NCBI GenBank assembly: GCA_019828565.1
Contig: JAHDYR010000002.1
Location: forward strand, 1 to 64,000
From: Carpediemonas membranifera
Lineage: Eukaryota > Fornicata
Length of the DNA stretch: 64,000 bases
Direction: 5' to 3'
A program made the translations under genes and the position numbers. Of the stretch, positions 31,736 to 41,844 are shown piece by piece. A model generated the notes under the pieces. It was not told the DNA's origin, did no database searches, and saw only the letters and a list, made by a program, of their open reading frames with translations. The stretch's first letter is position 1. Every line of letters starts with the position of its first letter.

Positions 31736-31837
31736 TGTTGGTTCATCAATAGATTATTTAATAGTCTTGAGTCGTCCAGCTCGACACATGGGTGTCGAGC
31801 TCTATTCTTTGTAAAGCTTTGTTCTCACGAACCCACA
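31736..31837 (+). repeat. 3' LTR of Ty3 element 3 (102 bp)
   Basis: The sequence matches the 5' LTR at 21,297-21,398 with no difference noticed. It is followed by the GGCG target duplication and then by sequence homologous to 14,881 onward. Confidence 0.85.
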
Positions 31838-32645
31838 GGCGCACGAGGCGCGTGACAGATGGGCTAAGGAAGGTTGCAAGGGGAGGTAGTTGGAGATTGA
31901 GGGCTCTCGCTTGAACTTGGTAGTGATCGACGTCGTCCTGGAAGGTGAAGAAGGCAGAACGCGTAAGCGATCGCAAATACGGGATGGTGATGCCAAAAGA
32001 CTGCATGTAGTATCGATACTGTGCTTGGTTTGGCCTTGAAGGGAACTTTCCAATTAATGGATGAGAACTGATTTACTCCTGGAAACCGCAGTGGTGAAAA
32101 TGGTCAAAAACCAAAACCTTAAACTGCGCCTCTGTGACGGGCAGGGGACAGGAACACCGAAGGGAAACGATGAACTAACTTTAAATTGACTTTGACGATC
32201 ATTGACCAATCATAAAAGAACTGATTGGGACAGCTAACACAACGTGACACTGCCTCCATGAGTGGGCATAGGCCGTCTATGTTCGTAGGGGGTTCAATTG
32301 GGGTCGCCATTCGGCCCCTCATCAATTGATTCAGAAGGATGGTGGTGAACTCGCATGGTGGAAAATCTGTCCGGATACACGCAAAATCATACAACGAACC
32401 GCTAAGTAACTAATCAACATCATTATTCTTGAACGGCGTCGTGTTCCGCATCATTCTCAACGCAAAGCACACAATACAAGAGCCGCACTTGCAAATCTGC
32501 GGTTTCTGCCTCCGCAATGAGAGATGTGGAGTATTATTAAGTAGATGACGACAACTAGAGAGCTTTACGGGCGCTCTTCATCTTCTTGAGCAATTGGGGA
32601 TGCTCAGCAAGATAGTCGTCAAGGGCAGCGAGCTTGTCGAGGTCT
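31838..32645 (-). other. Duplicate of 14.88-15.69 kb: Gag-like ORF start and Ty3 chromodomain end
   Basis: Nearly identical to 14,879-15,688. It holds the Gag-like ORF start (ATG 32,006), a 91-residue ORF (32,119-32,394, -) and the last codons of the Ty3 chromodomain protein (about 32,564-32,645). It is interrupted by element D after GGTCT. The continuation is at 41,845. Confidence 0.6.
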
Positions 32646-32724
32646 CATACTGTCAATTCCTTGACTTCAAGTCAAGTTTTTGTGACTTAAAGTCAAGGAC
32701 AAAACTTGACTTTAAGTCATTTTG
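32646..32724 (+). repeat. Left terminal inverted repeat of element D
   Basis: CATACTGTC is followed by three palindromic boxes (TTGACTTCAAGTCAA, TGACTTAAAGTCA and TTGACTTTAAGTCA). The inner boundary TTGCAAGAAAAAATG is shared with the 14,877 end, whose palindromes are different. Confidence 0.85.
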
Positions 32725-33005
32725 CAAGAAAAAATGAACTCGACGATGAGCCGGAGCTGGATCTTCAAAGTGGTATGGTAGTACTTGGCTATACCTAAGC
32801 AATACGCATGCGCAGTATCAAACTTTTAATCCTGCTAGAAAAAAGTAACATAGGGACAAATTGGAATTGAGAGTTGAGACTCAAAAAACGGGCAGGGGGG
32901 AGGAAATGGTCCATAGGTACGCCGTATGGGTCGCTTCCTCCCTTCTGCCCCTTTTTTATCGCAAAATCGATTTGCCGGATTTGACACACGTTTGATGTGA
33001 TCAAA

Positions 33006-33305
33006 ATGGATTTGATAGACATGGGTCCAGATCATGCAGTTGGCCATCCTGAAGCGCTAGGGCAGCCTGAAGACCGCAGCAATGCCTCTGCTGAATGCCC
33101 TTCATGCCTGACGGACAGGACGCGCGTTGACTCAAAAGGACTGCATGTTTCGGCATCAGAAGAAGGCTTGAAATACAACGGAGTCATCGCCGAACCGCTC
33201 CGACCAAGTCGGTTATTAGGACATCGCGTTCAAACGCCCTCTGCAATTACCAAGTCAATAGATGGGAGTCGACCTGATGAGCACGTCATTTTGGGCCCCA
33301 TGTGA
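33006..33305 (+). CDS. Conserved small ORF in the YR-side element arm (copy 2)
   Basis: Counterpart of 14,216-14,515 (-). About 100 codons with several amino-acid replacements but an open frame, including the CPSC pair. Function unknown, and coding status not proven. Confidence 0.3.
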   Translation: MDLIDMGPDHAVGHPEALGQPEDRSNASAECPSCLTDRTRVDSKGLHVSASEEGLKYNGVIAEPLRPSRLLGHRVQTPSAITKSIDGSRPDEHVILGPM

Positions 33306-33720
33306 CCCTATAGCTGAGCTTGGCTGGGCGCTGCTGCGGCCATGGGCCGCTAGTGCCCTTACTGGCTCGTTTCTCCTCGTATAGCGGCCGTAGAGGTATG
33401 GTCTGAGCCTCGTTATAATAGTCTGCCCGAGTAGAGTCCAGCCATACCATAAATGCCCCCCATTCCCCCCCTCCCGGTCGCTCATACCTCCAAAATGGCC
33501 TATATTCCCTGTAGGAAGCTTAATAAGGGCCGATTTCCCATAAGTCGTGGCATAGAGGGAAGAGACTTTGTACACAGCCTCCAGATCGTGGGTTCAATTT
33601 TCACCGGGAGCAAATAGGTATTTTTGGCAGACAACGCCGCTCCGAGCTCTATCGCGCCCAGCGGTGCCTGCAGCGGCCAGAACAGAGCTAGAATTCGGGT
33701 GATTTTTAATCTCGATCGAA

Positions 33721-33755
33721 ATGCTGCTGAAGCACGCTCTAGAGGGACTGAAGCG
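33721..33755 (+). pseudogene. YR N-terminal remnant in element D
   Basis: The ATG and about 12 codons (MLLKHALEGLKRS) match the start of the YR-like gene at 13,799. The match breaks at 33,756, where unrelated sequence begins. This shows that the YR gene originally followed the arm here and was deleted. Confidence 0.55.
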
Positions 33756-34254
33756 CTCCTCGAGGCGCCAATGAATGGAGATAGATCGTGTTGTTCGCGT
33801 TTACTTTGAATACTGCAGCAATAATGGAGATAATGAGATTTGCCGGGAACTGCAGACGAATTCCCTCACTAACTAGCCTGGAATCGTGATAAAGCTCCTA
33901 CATGATCACTCTGCATGCCCCAGAAGCATTGTACGCATGCTCAGAACCGCTTGAGCTGATGTTGGGCTGCTCCGCAGGATAAGGGATGATCGCTCATGGA
34001 CGTCTGAAAGCAGATCCTGGACGATAGAAGAGACGAAGAGAACACGTAAACATTTACATTCATTGCGACGCGTATGCCAGCTGGGTTGGCACTGGCGACA
34101 TCAACGCAGACTTCGCCATCGCTGTCGGTGGTAGGCGAGTCGTTGATGTTGTTAGGGAGTGATGTGGATGATGGAACTTGCTGTTGAGGGCGCCGGTGAT
34201 GCGGGGCTGGCGTGGCGCTGAGGGCGCTGGCGTAGGGGTGCTGTGTGGGCGCTG

Positions 34255-34490
34255 CGATGAGGGCGCCAGGAATGAGGCGCCAGGGATGAGGGCGCCAGAG
34301 ATGAGGCGCCAGGGATGAGGCGCCAGGATGAGGGCGCCAGAGATGAGGCGCCAGAGATGAGGCGCCAGGACGAGGGCGCCAGGACGAGGGCGCCAGGATG
34401 AGGCGCCAGAGATGAGGCGCCAGGATGAGGGCGCCAGGATGAGGGCGCCAGAGATGAGGCGCCAGGATGAGGGCGCCAGAGATGAGGAGT
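34255..34490. repeat. Minisatellite, GATGAGGCGCCAG-type unit
   Basis: Roughly 15 imperfect tandem copies of a 13-16 bp unit (variants GATGAGGGCGCCAG and GATGAGGCGCCAGA). The embedded GGCGCC is self-complementary. ORFs across it are low-complexity and are not called as genes. Confidence 0.85.
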
Positions 34491-34500
34491 ACAGTATTAG

Positions 34501-34587
34501 AACCCCGAAAACGCCATAATACCAACACCAATGAGCTTCATCAACGAAGATATGCTCACTGGTGCCGGTTATGGCGTTTTCGGGGTT
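34501..34587. repeat. 19-bp inverted repeat with CCCCGAAAACGCC core
   Basis: The arms at 34,501-34,519 and 34,569-34,587 are perfectly complementary. The arm core CCGAAAACGC recurs in the next hairpin. Confidence 0.85.
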
Positions 34588-34755
34588 CGTCGATCATTCT
34601 GCTCCCAAATCTGCACCTGAATTTTCGTGAGCATGCCCGGGAGCTATGCCTGACGAGTGATACCGCAGGGACCACGCTCAGATGCTCAGCCTCTGCCAGG
34701 CGGCACTCGTTTGAATTCTGCACGAAAAAAAATCAGACGACGAATGATGGGCAAA

Positions 34756-34844
34756 GGGCCGCGAAAACGCTGTAGTACCAGCGCAAGTAGAGTATTTTGC
34801 AATAAAATAGCTTACTTGCGGTGGTGCTGGCGTTTTCGGGGCCC
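34756..34844. repeat. Imperfect long inverted repeat with CGAAAACGC core
   Basis: Arms of about 33 bp starting GGGCCGCGAAAACGC pair, with a few mismatches, with CGTTTTCGGGGCCC at the right. The related core suggests a common origin with the hairpin at 34,501. Confidence 0.7.
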
Positions 34845-34854
34845 CAATATCCTC

Positions 34855-35075
34855 TCTCCCCCGTGCTCTCCCCCGTGCTCTCTCCCGGACGTTCCCCCGG
34901 GCTCTCTTCTCCCGTGCTCTCTCCCCCGTGCTCTCTCCCGGACGTTCCCCCGTGCTCTCCCCCGTGCTCTCTCCCGGACGTTCCCCCGGGCTCTCTTCTC
35001 CCGTGCTCTCTCCCCCGTGCTCTCTCCCGGACGTTCCCCCGGGCTCTCTCCCCCGTGCTCTCTCCCGGACGTTCC
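34855..35075. repeat. Minisatellite, CCCCGTGCTCTCTCCCGGACGTTC-like unit
   Basis: Tandem and higher-order copies of a C/T-rich unit built from the blocks CCCGTGCTCTC and CCCGGACGTTC. It encodes only Pro/Ser/Leu or Glu/Gly/Arg low-complexity frames, so no gene is called. Confidence 0.85.
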
Positions 35076-35106
35076 AGAAGAGACAATGGCTATTTCTGGA
35101 ATCCAA

Positions 35107-35362
35107 TGGACAGTTGGTGGCAGTATTGATGTTGTTTATGCAATTAAAGTTCCTATCGTTTCTTCTAGCTCGTTCCTTGTGTGGTTTCGTGGTTCCTTTG
35201 ACTCGTTTGATGTTGTTAATGAGTATCATGGGCCATAGCGGCCGTCAGACGCTATTGATGTGTTATTATGCAAGCTTATATCCTCAATAAAGCTCTATAG
35301 CTCATTGGCACTGAGAAAATAGTGGGAAGTCGGTTCCCACTATTGGTGCACTTTATGGCTCG
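35107..35362 (+). repeat. 256-bp direct repeat, left copy
   Basis: Nearly identical (at least two differences seen) to 39,837-40,092 in the same orientation. It contains a GTGGGAA/TTCCCAC hairpin near its right end. The two copies bracket the YR-like and coiled-coil genes. Confidence 0.85.
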
Positions 35363-35502
35363 ATCTCAATCCGCTGGTCTCCGACAGGCAAGAGAGCGAG
35401 ACAGGAATAAATGAATGTATATCTGACTGTCTGGTCAGCTGCGCCAAGTCGATGGCTTAGTCAGTGTTTGAGTCATTCCCACGACATATTTACTTCGTTC
35501 AT

Positions 35503-36890
35503 TTACTTCTGATGCTTTTCCTGCTCTCTCTTCTCCATCAGGTCGTCATACTCGGCCCTCGTCAGCCTCACAGTTGTCATCCCGGCATCACGGATGTGCT
35601 CAAAGGCCTCAACGGGCAGCTTCGGCATCCCGTCCTCGCTGTCGCTGCTGCTGCCCAAGTCTGACTCGCTCTCGTGATAGCGGCGAAGGCGAATGCGTCT
35701 GCTGGGCACCCTGGTCTTCATAGAGTCATAGAGCGGAGCGAGCCCACTTCCATTGGCCCCGCTACGGACACCCTCATCGGTATCTCTCTCAGACATGTCA
35801 CACTCAACCTGTTGTGACAGAACAAATGACAGGTTATCGACGAGGCTATCCTCGGCATCGCTGTCTGAACTCTCCTCATCCTCCCACTCTCCTTCCAGCA
35901 TCTCCAACCCGGCCTCATCGTCAAACTCGCCCTCCACTGCGGTCTCCGGCATCTCTGCCTCGCCAGCTGTCTCGTCAAACAGCGCCTCATCGTCAGACTC
36001 ACCCTCCCCCGTGTCGCCCCCCTCGGGCTTACGCTGATCGTGGAGCTGGACCATCCTAATCCTGAGCTTGTTGTAAAGCCAGTCATCGAGCGTCGGCGGC
36101 ACCAGGTCAGCAGAGCTTCGGATCTCCGGGTTGAGATCGAGGATCGTTGGGCGCCGCGTGGTCGTTAAGTGACTGGACGCCAACTGATGCCTGAACTGCT
36201 CATCGGTCAGGCTGATGCGCTTGTCCTTAATGACCTTACGAACCTTGATCGGATCCCTGGGCCTGCCAGTCCGTCTTTGTGTCTCAATCACCCGCTTCTT
36301 GAGCTGATTGAGATCGACATGCACAGTGGGCGCATAGCGAAGCTGGTTAACACTCAGCCCGACCGACTTGAGAGCCTGCGAGAAGGTGCTAGGCATCACA
36401 GCGGACATCGCAGATGGTGCCCCGGTGAATAGCAACCAGTCAGAGAGTTCCGGGGGAATCTGGAGCTCGCTCCATCAATATCGCGGGCTGATGTGGCAGT
36501 CATGCCCGTGTGGCTGATGATAAGAGCCAGCGCATTGTAGGGGAAGACTAGTCGGACAATAGCTTCCGATGCGACAGGCTCAAACTGCCCAAGCGGCTTG
36601 ACATTGTCTCTGCCGGAGTTTCGGAATGAGTTGACGGCACTGAGAGTGACAGCAGCGGTTGCCTTGTTCAGTGATGCAGCAAAACCGGGCACAAGCGATC
36701 TAACCTCCTCGGATCGGATCACGGAGAGCGCTTCATCCTCGGTACTCCCTCGCTCACGTTGTAAGAATTGAACGAACCGCGAAAGGTTGTTTGCAGCCGC
36801 TTTCCGGGAAGATTTCTTCTTAATCTTGTTCAACCAAGCTTCTTTCATAGCTTCCATGGTTGTTTCCATCTCCTGCGGGCTTCCTTCCAT
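35503..36890 (-). pseudogene. Tyrosine-recombinase-like protein with acidic tail (YR-D), one frameshift
   Basis: Reading leftward from 36,890 there is a SAM-like N-terminal domain (RKAAANNLSRFVQFLQRERG), then ISHTGMTATSARDIDWSEL, where one missing base near 36,473 shifts the frame. LKSVGLSVNQLRYA and LASSHLTTTRRPTIL follow, resembling the HxxR and late H/W blocks of phage-integrase-fold recombinases. An acidic Ser/Asp/Glu-rich tail of about 150 residues ends the protein. The first catalytic Arg after the Gly is replaced (TGMTATSARDIDW), as in the copy at 13.4 kb. A catalytic Tyr is not certain. It may be a divergent recombinase or a derived DNA-binding protein. Confidence 0.45.
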
Positions 36891-38005
36891 CGATATACGG
36901 ATTTCAGACTTTCGTCATGCACAAAAATTCGAATCTCTCCAAATGCCCAAAACAGTGGTCAAACCGTGTTCAGGGGTACAATAGAGTGCCATAGGCACGT
37001 TCTTGCATTCAAAATATTCTAGAGGTCGTTCATAAATTCTCAGATGGCCAACAGTACGAAAGTCTGAAATCCATTTATCATGAGACCCGACAAATTTGAA
37101 ATCCATTTATCGGGTGGATACATCACTGTAGAGGGTATTCATGGATATAGGTGCCTTTTTCGGTGCCGAGGGGAGTCAACATTTGAGGTCGTGCAGGCAG
37201 AAAGTCTGAAATCCGTATATCTCATCACTGCTTATAGATCCTGGCAGACAACGGCCTCTTGGCAACGCCTGAGGTGTAAGGATTCGCTTGCCTCTGTGTT
37301 GTCGCATCAGCTTCGCTGAAAACGGGGGAACTGACCCGCGCATTCGCGCACTTTATGCTCGCAACGAGATTGAAATGGCGAACTTAAGAATAGAAAGAAT
37401 ACTGGCGGCTTTAACGTAGTAGGCATGTACACAACACTAAGAAACATCAGTTGGCGGGCGCAGAGCATCACTAAAGCAACAATAATCCCTAAACAACATC
37501 AATCATCATAAGTCCATCAGGACCATACGATATGAACAATAAATGAACCACAGAGCAGTATAGATGATTTGAGAGTACCAGGCATGGCCAGAATACCGCA
37601 ATTATCGTCCGTTGATCCACGTGACCTCCATCTTGGTCGGTATCCAGAGAACGCCCGTCAGACGCTTGCAACGGAACATTTAGGGGGTGCATCCTGAATG
37701 GGGCCAGATTTGAGGGACCCTTGGTCTGACATGCCATGACCGAGTACTCTAGGGGCCTCCACAGTGCGTCCCGAGGTACGTTATAGCACCACAGACTTGG
37801 TGTGTCTTAGCCTGCACCGCCCGAAAGCTCGCCGGATCACTCCCCATACGTTATATCGCCATTCAGTCCACATAATGGGTGTTTTCGGAGCGATTATATC
37901 CCCCGTTTGTATGGTATAACGTTTCCGACACCCCGTTGCCTACGGTTACTGGCAATTTTCTCATCTCTGTTATATGTCCATTATTGGGATATAACGAAGA
38001 GAAGA
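36891..38005. promoter_or_regulatory. Divergent intergenic region with GTTATA boxes
   Basis: The 1.1-kb spacer between YR-D and the coiled-coil gene has no gene. Within the last ~230 bp there are six GTTATA/TATAAC boxes: CGTTATA 37,779; CGTTATAT 37,849; ATTATAT 37,893; TATAACG 37,915; GTTATAT 37,969; ATATAACG 37,989. The last lies 10 bp before the ATG at 38,006. Imperfect repeats of GTCTGAAATCC occur at 36,900-37,215. Confidence 0.45.
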
Positions 38006-39764
38006 ATGACGTTCGAATTCCTTCACGAGTGGATCGAGAGCACCTCAGATGATGTGATTGAGGCCGTTATCACCGAATTCAAGGAGAAGAAGACAAACAA
38101 GGCGAAGAGTGCCGTTCTTCGGGACAAATTGCTCGACGAGAACGATATCTTCGATATAGTCGTCAAGAACGGTACGTAATTGGTGCAAATGTTTATATAG
38201 GGATCAACTTCAACCACCTGTGCTCATATTTCGAGATTCAGGGCGAGAAGAAGGCAGAACTCGAGGCATTGCTGTCTCAGCAGGTGCAGGATAAGACCTC
38301 GAACGAGATCATCGAGGCAACCTTCACGGAGAAGGAGATGAAGGCGTTTGAGTCGGCCGCTGTCACAGCCTTCAAGAACTCCAAGAGGGCTGAGTATGCC
38401 AAGGAGAATGAGGGCGCGCGTATCGAAAAAGAGGCGCTGAGTGTCAAGGTTCGGGCGTGGCGCAACGCGACATCCACCAACGCGCTTGTGCGCGACCATG
38501 TCACAGCAATGGTTGCCAGGGTGCGCAGCAAGGAGGCAGACCTTGCTTACATGAAGCACTCCTGCCGCTCGTACTTCGAAGAGTACATCATCGCCCTGGA
38601 ATGGTTGGAGACCCCCGCGGGAGAAGGTACGCCCCTGCTCCCCCCAGGTACTGGCGCTATCATCGATTACTATCACAAAATTGTTCGAGGATACAAGAAG
38701 AGAGTCAAGCAGTTGAGGAAGAGCTTGACGGCAAAGAGTGAGGAAGTCATCACGCTGCATCGACGCCTTCTGCAGCAGCAGGCTGAGCGAGAGGCAGCCT
38801 ATGACGCTGACAAGTCCATAGATGCATCACTCCCATGCAGCCCCATCCCGCCACAGTCTGGCACAGTCTCCAGGACTTCCTGTCCCCGACGCGATACGGA
38901 CGAGCCCGAGGCCTCCATGTCTGTGAAGCGCAAGGCCCTCATCATCACGCCCGAGAAGGCCAGGCCAGAGGACTCGGAGGAGGAGTCAGAGGAGGAGGAG
39001 ATAGAGGAGGAGGTGACTGTTGAGAAGAAGGGTGAGTCAGATGAGGAGGACGTGACCAAATGCGACGCCTGTATCCAGACTGAGCCCGAGAAGGCCAGAC
39101 CTGTGACCTGCGAGACTGGAACTGAGATGAACGAAGGTGACGACCGTACCCCGACAGATGACAAGGATGTCCAGACCGAGGAGAGAGAGGACTGCCTGGA
39201 CGAGTTCACACGTCACCTCCGGTCGAAGTTCAAGCCGTACAACCCCCAGGCGATGGTGACTGTGTTGGCCACTGCCTCAGGCATGTGTCGAACGAGCGTG
39301 ACGTACCGACAACAGATTGGCGTAAGCAGCTTCAAGCTGCTGCAGGGATTATGCAGAAGCGCGACCTACTTCCGGCAGACTATCAGCTCTTTTACAGCCA
39401 TGCCAGTTCAACAGGCAAGGGTGGCAAGAACGACAGTCTTCCATACTGCCGGGACACCGCAATTCAGGTCTGGTCACAGATTCACAACGTGCCCATTGCA
39501 TCCATCCAGGACGGCACAATCGTCTTCTTCCAGGGTAGAGACAAGGGTTACATCACCCTGACAAACACTAATGCGAGCATGTCCGTCATCCGTGTCATTG
39601 CAAACGTGATTGGCGTCAATGACTACATTTATATCTCCGGCACGCCAACTGACGTCACAGCACACGCGGAAGTGTACCATGCAACACCTGTTGAGCTGAG
39701 GAAGGCAGAATCGCACCTGTCTGCCCAACAGAACACAGAGGATGACTGTTATTTTGTGGAATGA
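38006..39764 (+). CDS. Coiled-coil, acidic protein of element D with a 29-bp intron
   Basis: Starts at ATG 38,006 (FEFLHEWIESTSDDVIEAV). A 29-bp intron (38,172-38,200) is removed and the frame continues from 38,201. The product has a helical N-terminus, a central coiled coil (about 38,640-38,800), a long Glu-rich segment with xQTE motifs and cysteines (CDACIQTE), and a globular C-terminus (LLPADYQLFYSHAS, VIRVIANVIGVNDYIYISG). The C-terminal frame (39,285-39,764) differs from the middle. Either a frameshift near 39,285 or a 44-bp GT-AG intron (39,237-39,280) would join them. No family is recognised. It is divergent from YR-D. Confidence 0.5.
38172..38200 (+). other. 29-bp spliceosomal intron
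   Basis: GTACGT...TTTATATAG. Removal joins AAC G to GG ATC and keeps one long frame. It has the same length and the same 5' hexamer as the intron in the ABCA-type gene. Confidence 0.75.
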
Positions 39765-39836
39765 GTCAGTAGTAAATGAATGAATTGCGGTGGCGTCGTG
39801 GTGCTGCCGTGGTGCTGTTGGCTTTGGGGCGCTGAC

Positions 39837-40092
39837 TGGACAGCTGGTGGCAGTATTGATGTTGTTTATGCAATTAAAGTTCCTATCGTTTCTTCTAGCT
39901 CGTTCCTTGTGTGGTTTCGTGGTTCCTTTGACTCGTTTGATGTTGTTATTGAGTATCATGGGCCATAGCGGCCGTCAGACGCTATTGATGTGTTATTATG
40001 CAAGCTTATATCCTCAATAAAGCTCTATAGCTCATTGGCACTGAGAAAATAGTGGGAAGTCGGTTCCCACTATTGGTGCACTTTATGGCTCG
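39837..40092 (+). repeat. 256-bp direct repeat, right copy
   Basis: Matches 35,107-35,362. After it the sequence continues CAACGAGATTGAATG, which also occurs near 37,362, so a short piece of the repeat's right flank is present a third time. Confidence 0.85.
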
Positions 40093-41768
40093 CAACGAGA
40101 TTGAATGACGAACTCCGTCATCCGTGTCATTGCAAAAAGGTGATTAGCGTCAGTGACTACATTTATCTCCAACTCATCTACAAATGCAAATATCGAGTGT
40201 CTCCACCCCATCATCTCTGCAATCTCTGCAAAGACTGCCATGAGAACTACTCTGCAATTGCGGGAATCAAACTGAGTAAAACTGACTTGTGCTTGTGTTT
40301 TGGCGTGTCTTCGGTTGGGCTGTTGACTGACAGTGTTTATCGGCTGCTACAGGTTTCTCTCTATTTACAGATCTATTCACATCGAAAACTCGTTGTAATT
40401 TGCTATGTAGTATGAACAAAATGTCTTGATCCTTGCCGTGCAGCGCTTCATCTGCTCTAATTCACCATCAATGCGAGAATCAATGAAGTGCGCTCGTTGA
40501 ATCCCATAAACAACGTCTAGCTCCAATTCTATCCCTTCAATCGTTAATGCTATACGTTTCGCCGGCGATACCGGCGTCGCTCGTGTGTTTTCTTCATCGG
40601 GCGTCATCTGAAATGCGCAGTTTATGCGGAGCCTGGTTGGCTGTATAAAAGAGGTCCAGATGTGTATCTATCCCTGTATTGACTATCGTGCGTGGAAGAG
40701 CGGCGAGCTTCTGGAATCAACGGGGCGAATCTGCCCTGTGTATTCCGGCAGCGCACGGCCCTGCCACACACGTCCTAACTCGTCATTAAGGTCGTTAGTG
40801 ACCCTACAAACACTCATACGCGCATCATCCTACCTTTCATTAACGAGATTGGCTCTCGCGCCGCCCCAAATGGCCGTATGAACCAGGCGCTTGCCGGTCG
40901 CAACCTTTCGTCATCAATAGAACTCTATGCTCGCCACTTCACTGTTCCAGCAGGGTTATATTGCCAATGGGGACGTTTCAGATGTCTGAGCGAGCGATAA
41001 TGAGTAAAAGCCGACTTGATATTGATTAGTTGTGGGAAAAGAGGCTTATGCCATCTAGAATGAGCGAAAGCATGCTCAGATGGGCAAATATCTCGAATGC
41101 TGTCTTGCTATGAGCTCTATCACAGTCATTTCTGGATATCTCCGACATTGCTTCCGTCATTACCATTTTTTTTTCATGCAGGCGGCGTGACCTTAAACTG
41201 AACAATAACAATAACTCCCCCAATTGGAAGAGTTCACACCTGAAACCATTATGCCTGAGGTTTCAGCCAAGGGCGAGTACATTGCCGTCTTTTTAATTCC
41301 AATAACTTTAACTTTTTTCTTCGCGTTGACCGCCCAAGAATGTTCTCCTTACACGACGGTCTGGGCATCATCGTGTAGTAATACTTGTGTTTACTCGGCC
41401 TCTTGGTTTTTAGTTGCAGCGTAGAAAAATTCCCTGAGCTGTGCGCTCATCAATAACGCCTCTCGACTCGGCCCGAGTCTTTTGCTAAAAATCTCGAGAT
41501 CTGTTCTGTCCCCTTCGCAGATTTTTGTTGGATCACAAGCACTACTGGTGTAGATCAGATCCTGCAAAAAAACTGCGAAGGGGACAGAGCCAAAGTGGTC
41601 GAACTTGAAAAAAATGGCTCTCGTCGTCAAGAAGAAGTCACCCATACTCAGGTCACAGCTTAGCCCACAGTTAGCCATCAATGCAGTGAATAGAGAACTA
41701 GTACTGCTACCCAGCCATACCATTCTTATTTACTGACAGAGCCTGGTTCCTCTGATTAATTCAAACGT
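40093..41768. other. Right arm of element D, no gene assigned
   Basis: Only short ORFs are present and none was recognised. A 16-bp perfect hairpin lies at 41,505-41,588 (TCTGTCCCCTTCGCAG and complement), extended by T/A-run pairing. The arm does not resemble the left arm. Confidence 0.45.
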
Positions 41769-41844
41769 CTTGACTTAAAGTCAAGTTTTGGCCTTGACTT
41801 TAAGTCACAAAAACTTGACTTGAAGTCAAGGAATTGACAGTATG
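41769..41844 (-). repeat. Right terminal inverted repeat of element D
   Basis: Palindromic boxes at 41,769-41,785, 41,793-41,808 and 41,814-41,830 (centres about 23 and 22 bp apart), then GACAGTATG at 41,836-41,844. Complementary to the left terminus with about one difference over some 70 bp. Confidence 0.85.

Larger units (their letters stand above)
21297..31837 (+). mobile_element. Ty3 element 3 (chromodomain type) with element 4 nested inside
   Basis: Identical-looking 102-bp LTRs at 21,297-21,398 and 31,736-31,837 are flanked by the 4-bp target duplication GGCG (21,293-21,296 and 31,838-31,841). A purine tract GGGAGGGAAG precedes the 3' LTR. Without the nested 4,360 bp and one target duplication the element is about 6.2 kb. 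It holds Gag-PR-RT, RNase H, integrase, chromodomain and an antisense ORF. Identical LTRs suggest recent insertion, although the coding part contains frame changes between 27.9 and 28.9 kb. Confidence 0.85.
32646..41844. mobile_element. Element D: 9.2-kb CATACTGT element with inverted repeats and cargo
   Basis: The terminal inverted repeats begin CATACTGTCAATTCC and match over roughly 75 bp at both ends. A CT dinucleotide flanks each side (32,644-32,645 and 41,845-41,846). The uninterrupted sequence GAGGTCTCGGG at 15,682-15,692 is the empty site. Each end holds three TTGACTTNAAGTCAA-type palindromes spaced about 22 bp. Cargo is a 5' YR remnant, minisatellites and hairpins, 256-bp direct repeats, a YR-like gene and an intron-containing coiled-coil gene. 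No Tnp2-like transposase is inside, so it is probably mobilised in trans. Confidence 0.8.

Noticed and set aside
33941-34531. 197-codon reading frame (-) of Pro/His/Leu/Ala repeats
   Set aside because: It is produced entirely by the GATGAGGCGCCAG minisatellite and continues into flanking low-complexity sequence, with no sign of a real protein.
34855-35075. Possible CRISPR-like array
   Set aside because: Units are contiguous tandem repeats without unique spacers, in a eukaryotic mobile element.
34657-35290. Several overlapping 100-190 codon frames on both strands
   Set aside because: Created by the C/T-rich tandem repeat and the 256-bp direct repeat. All frames are open at once, typical of low-complexity DNA.
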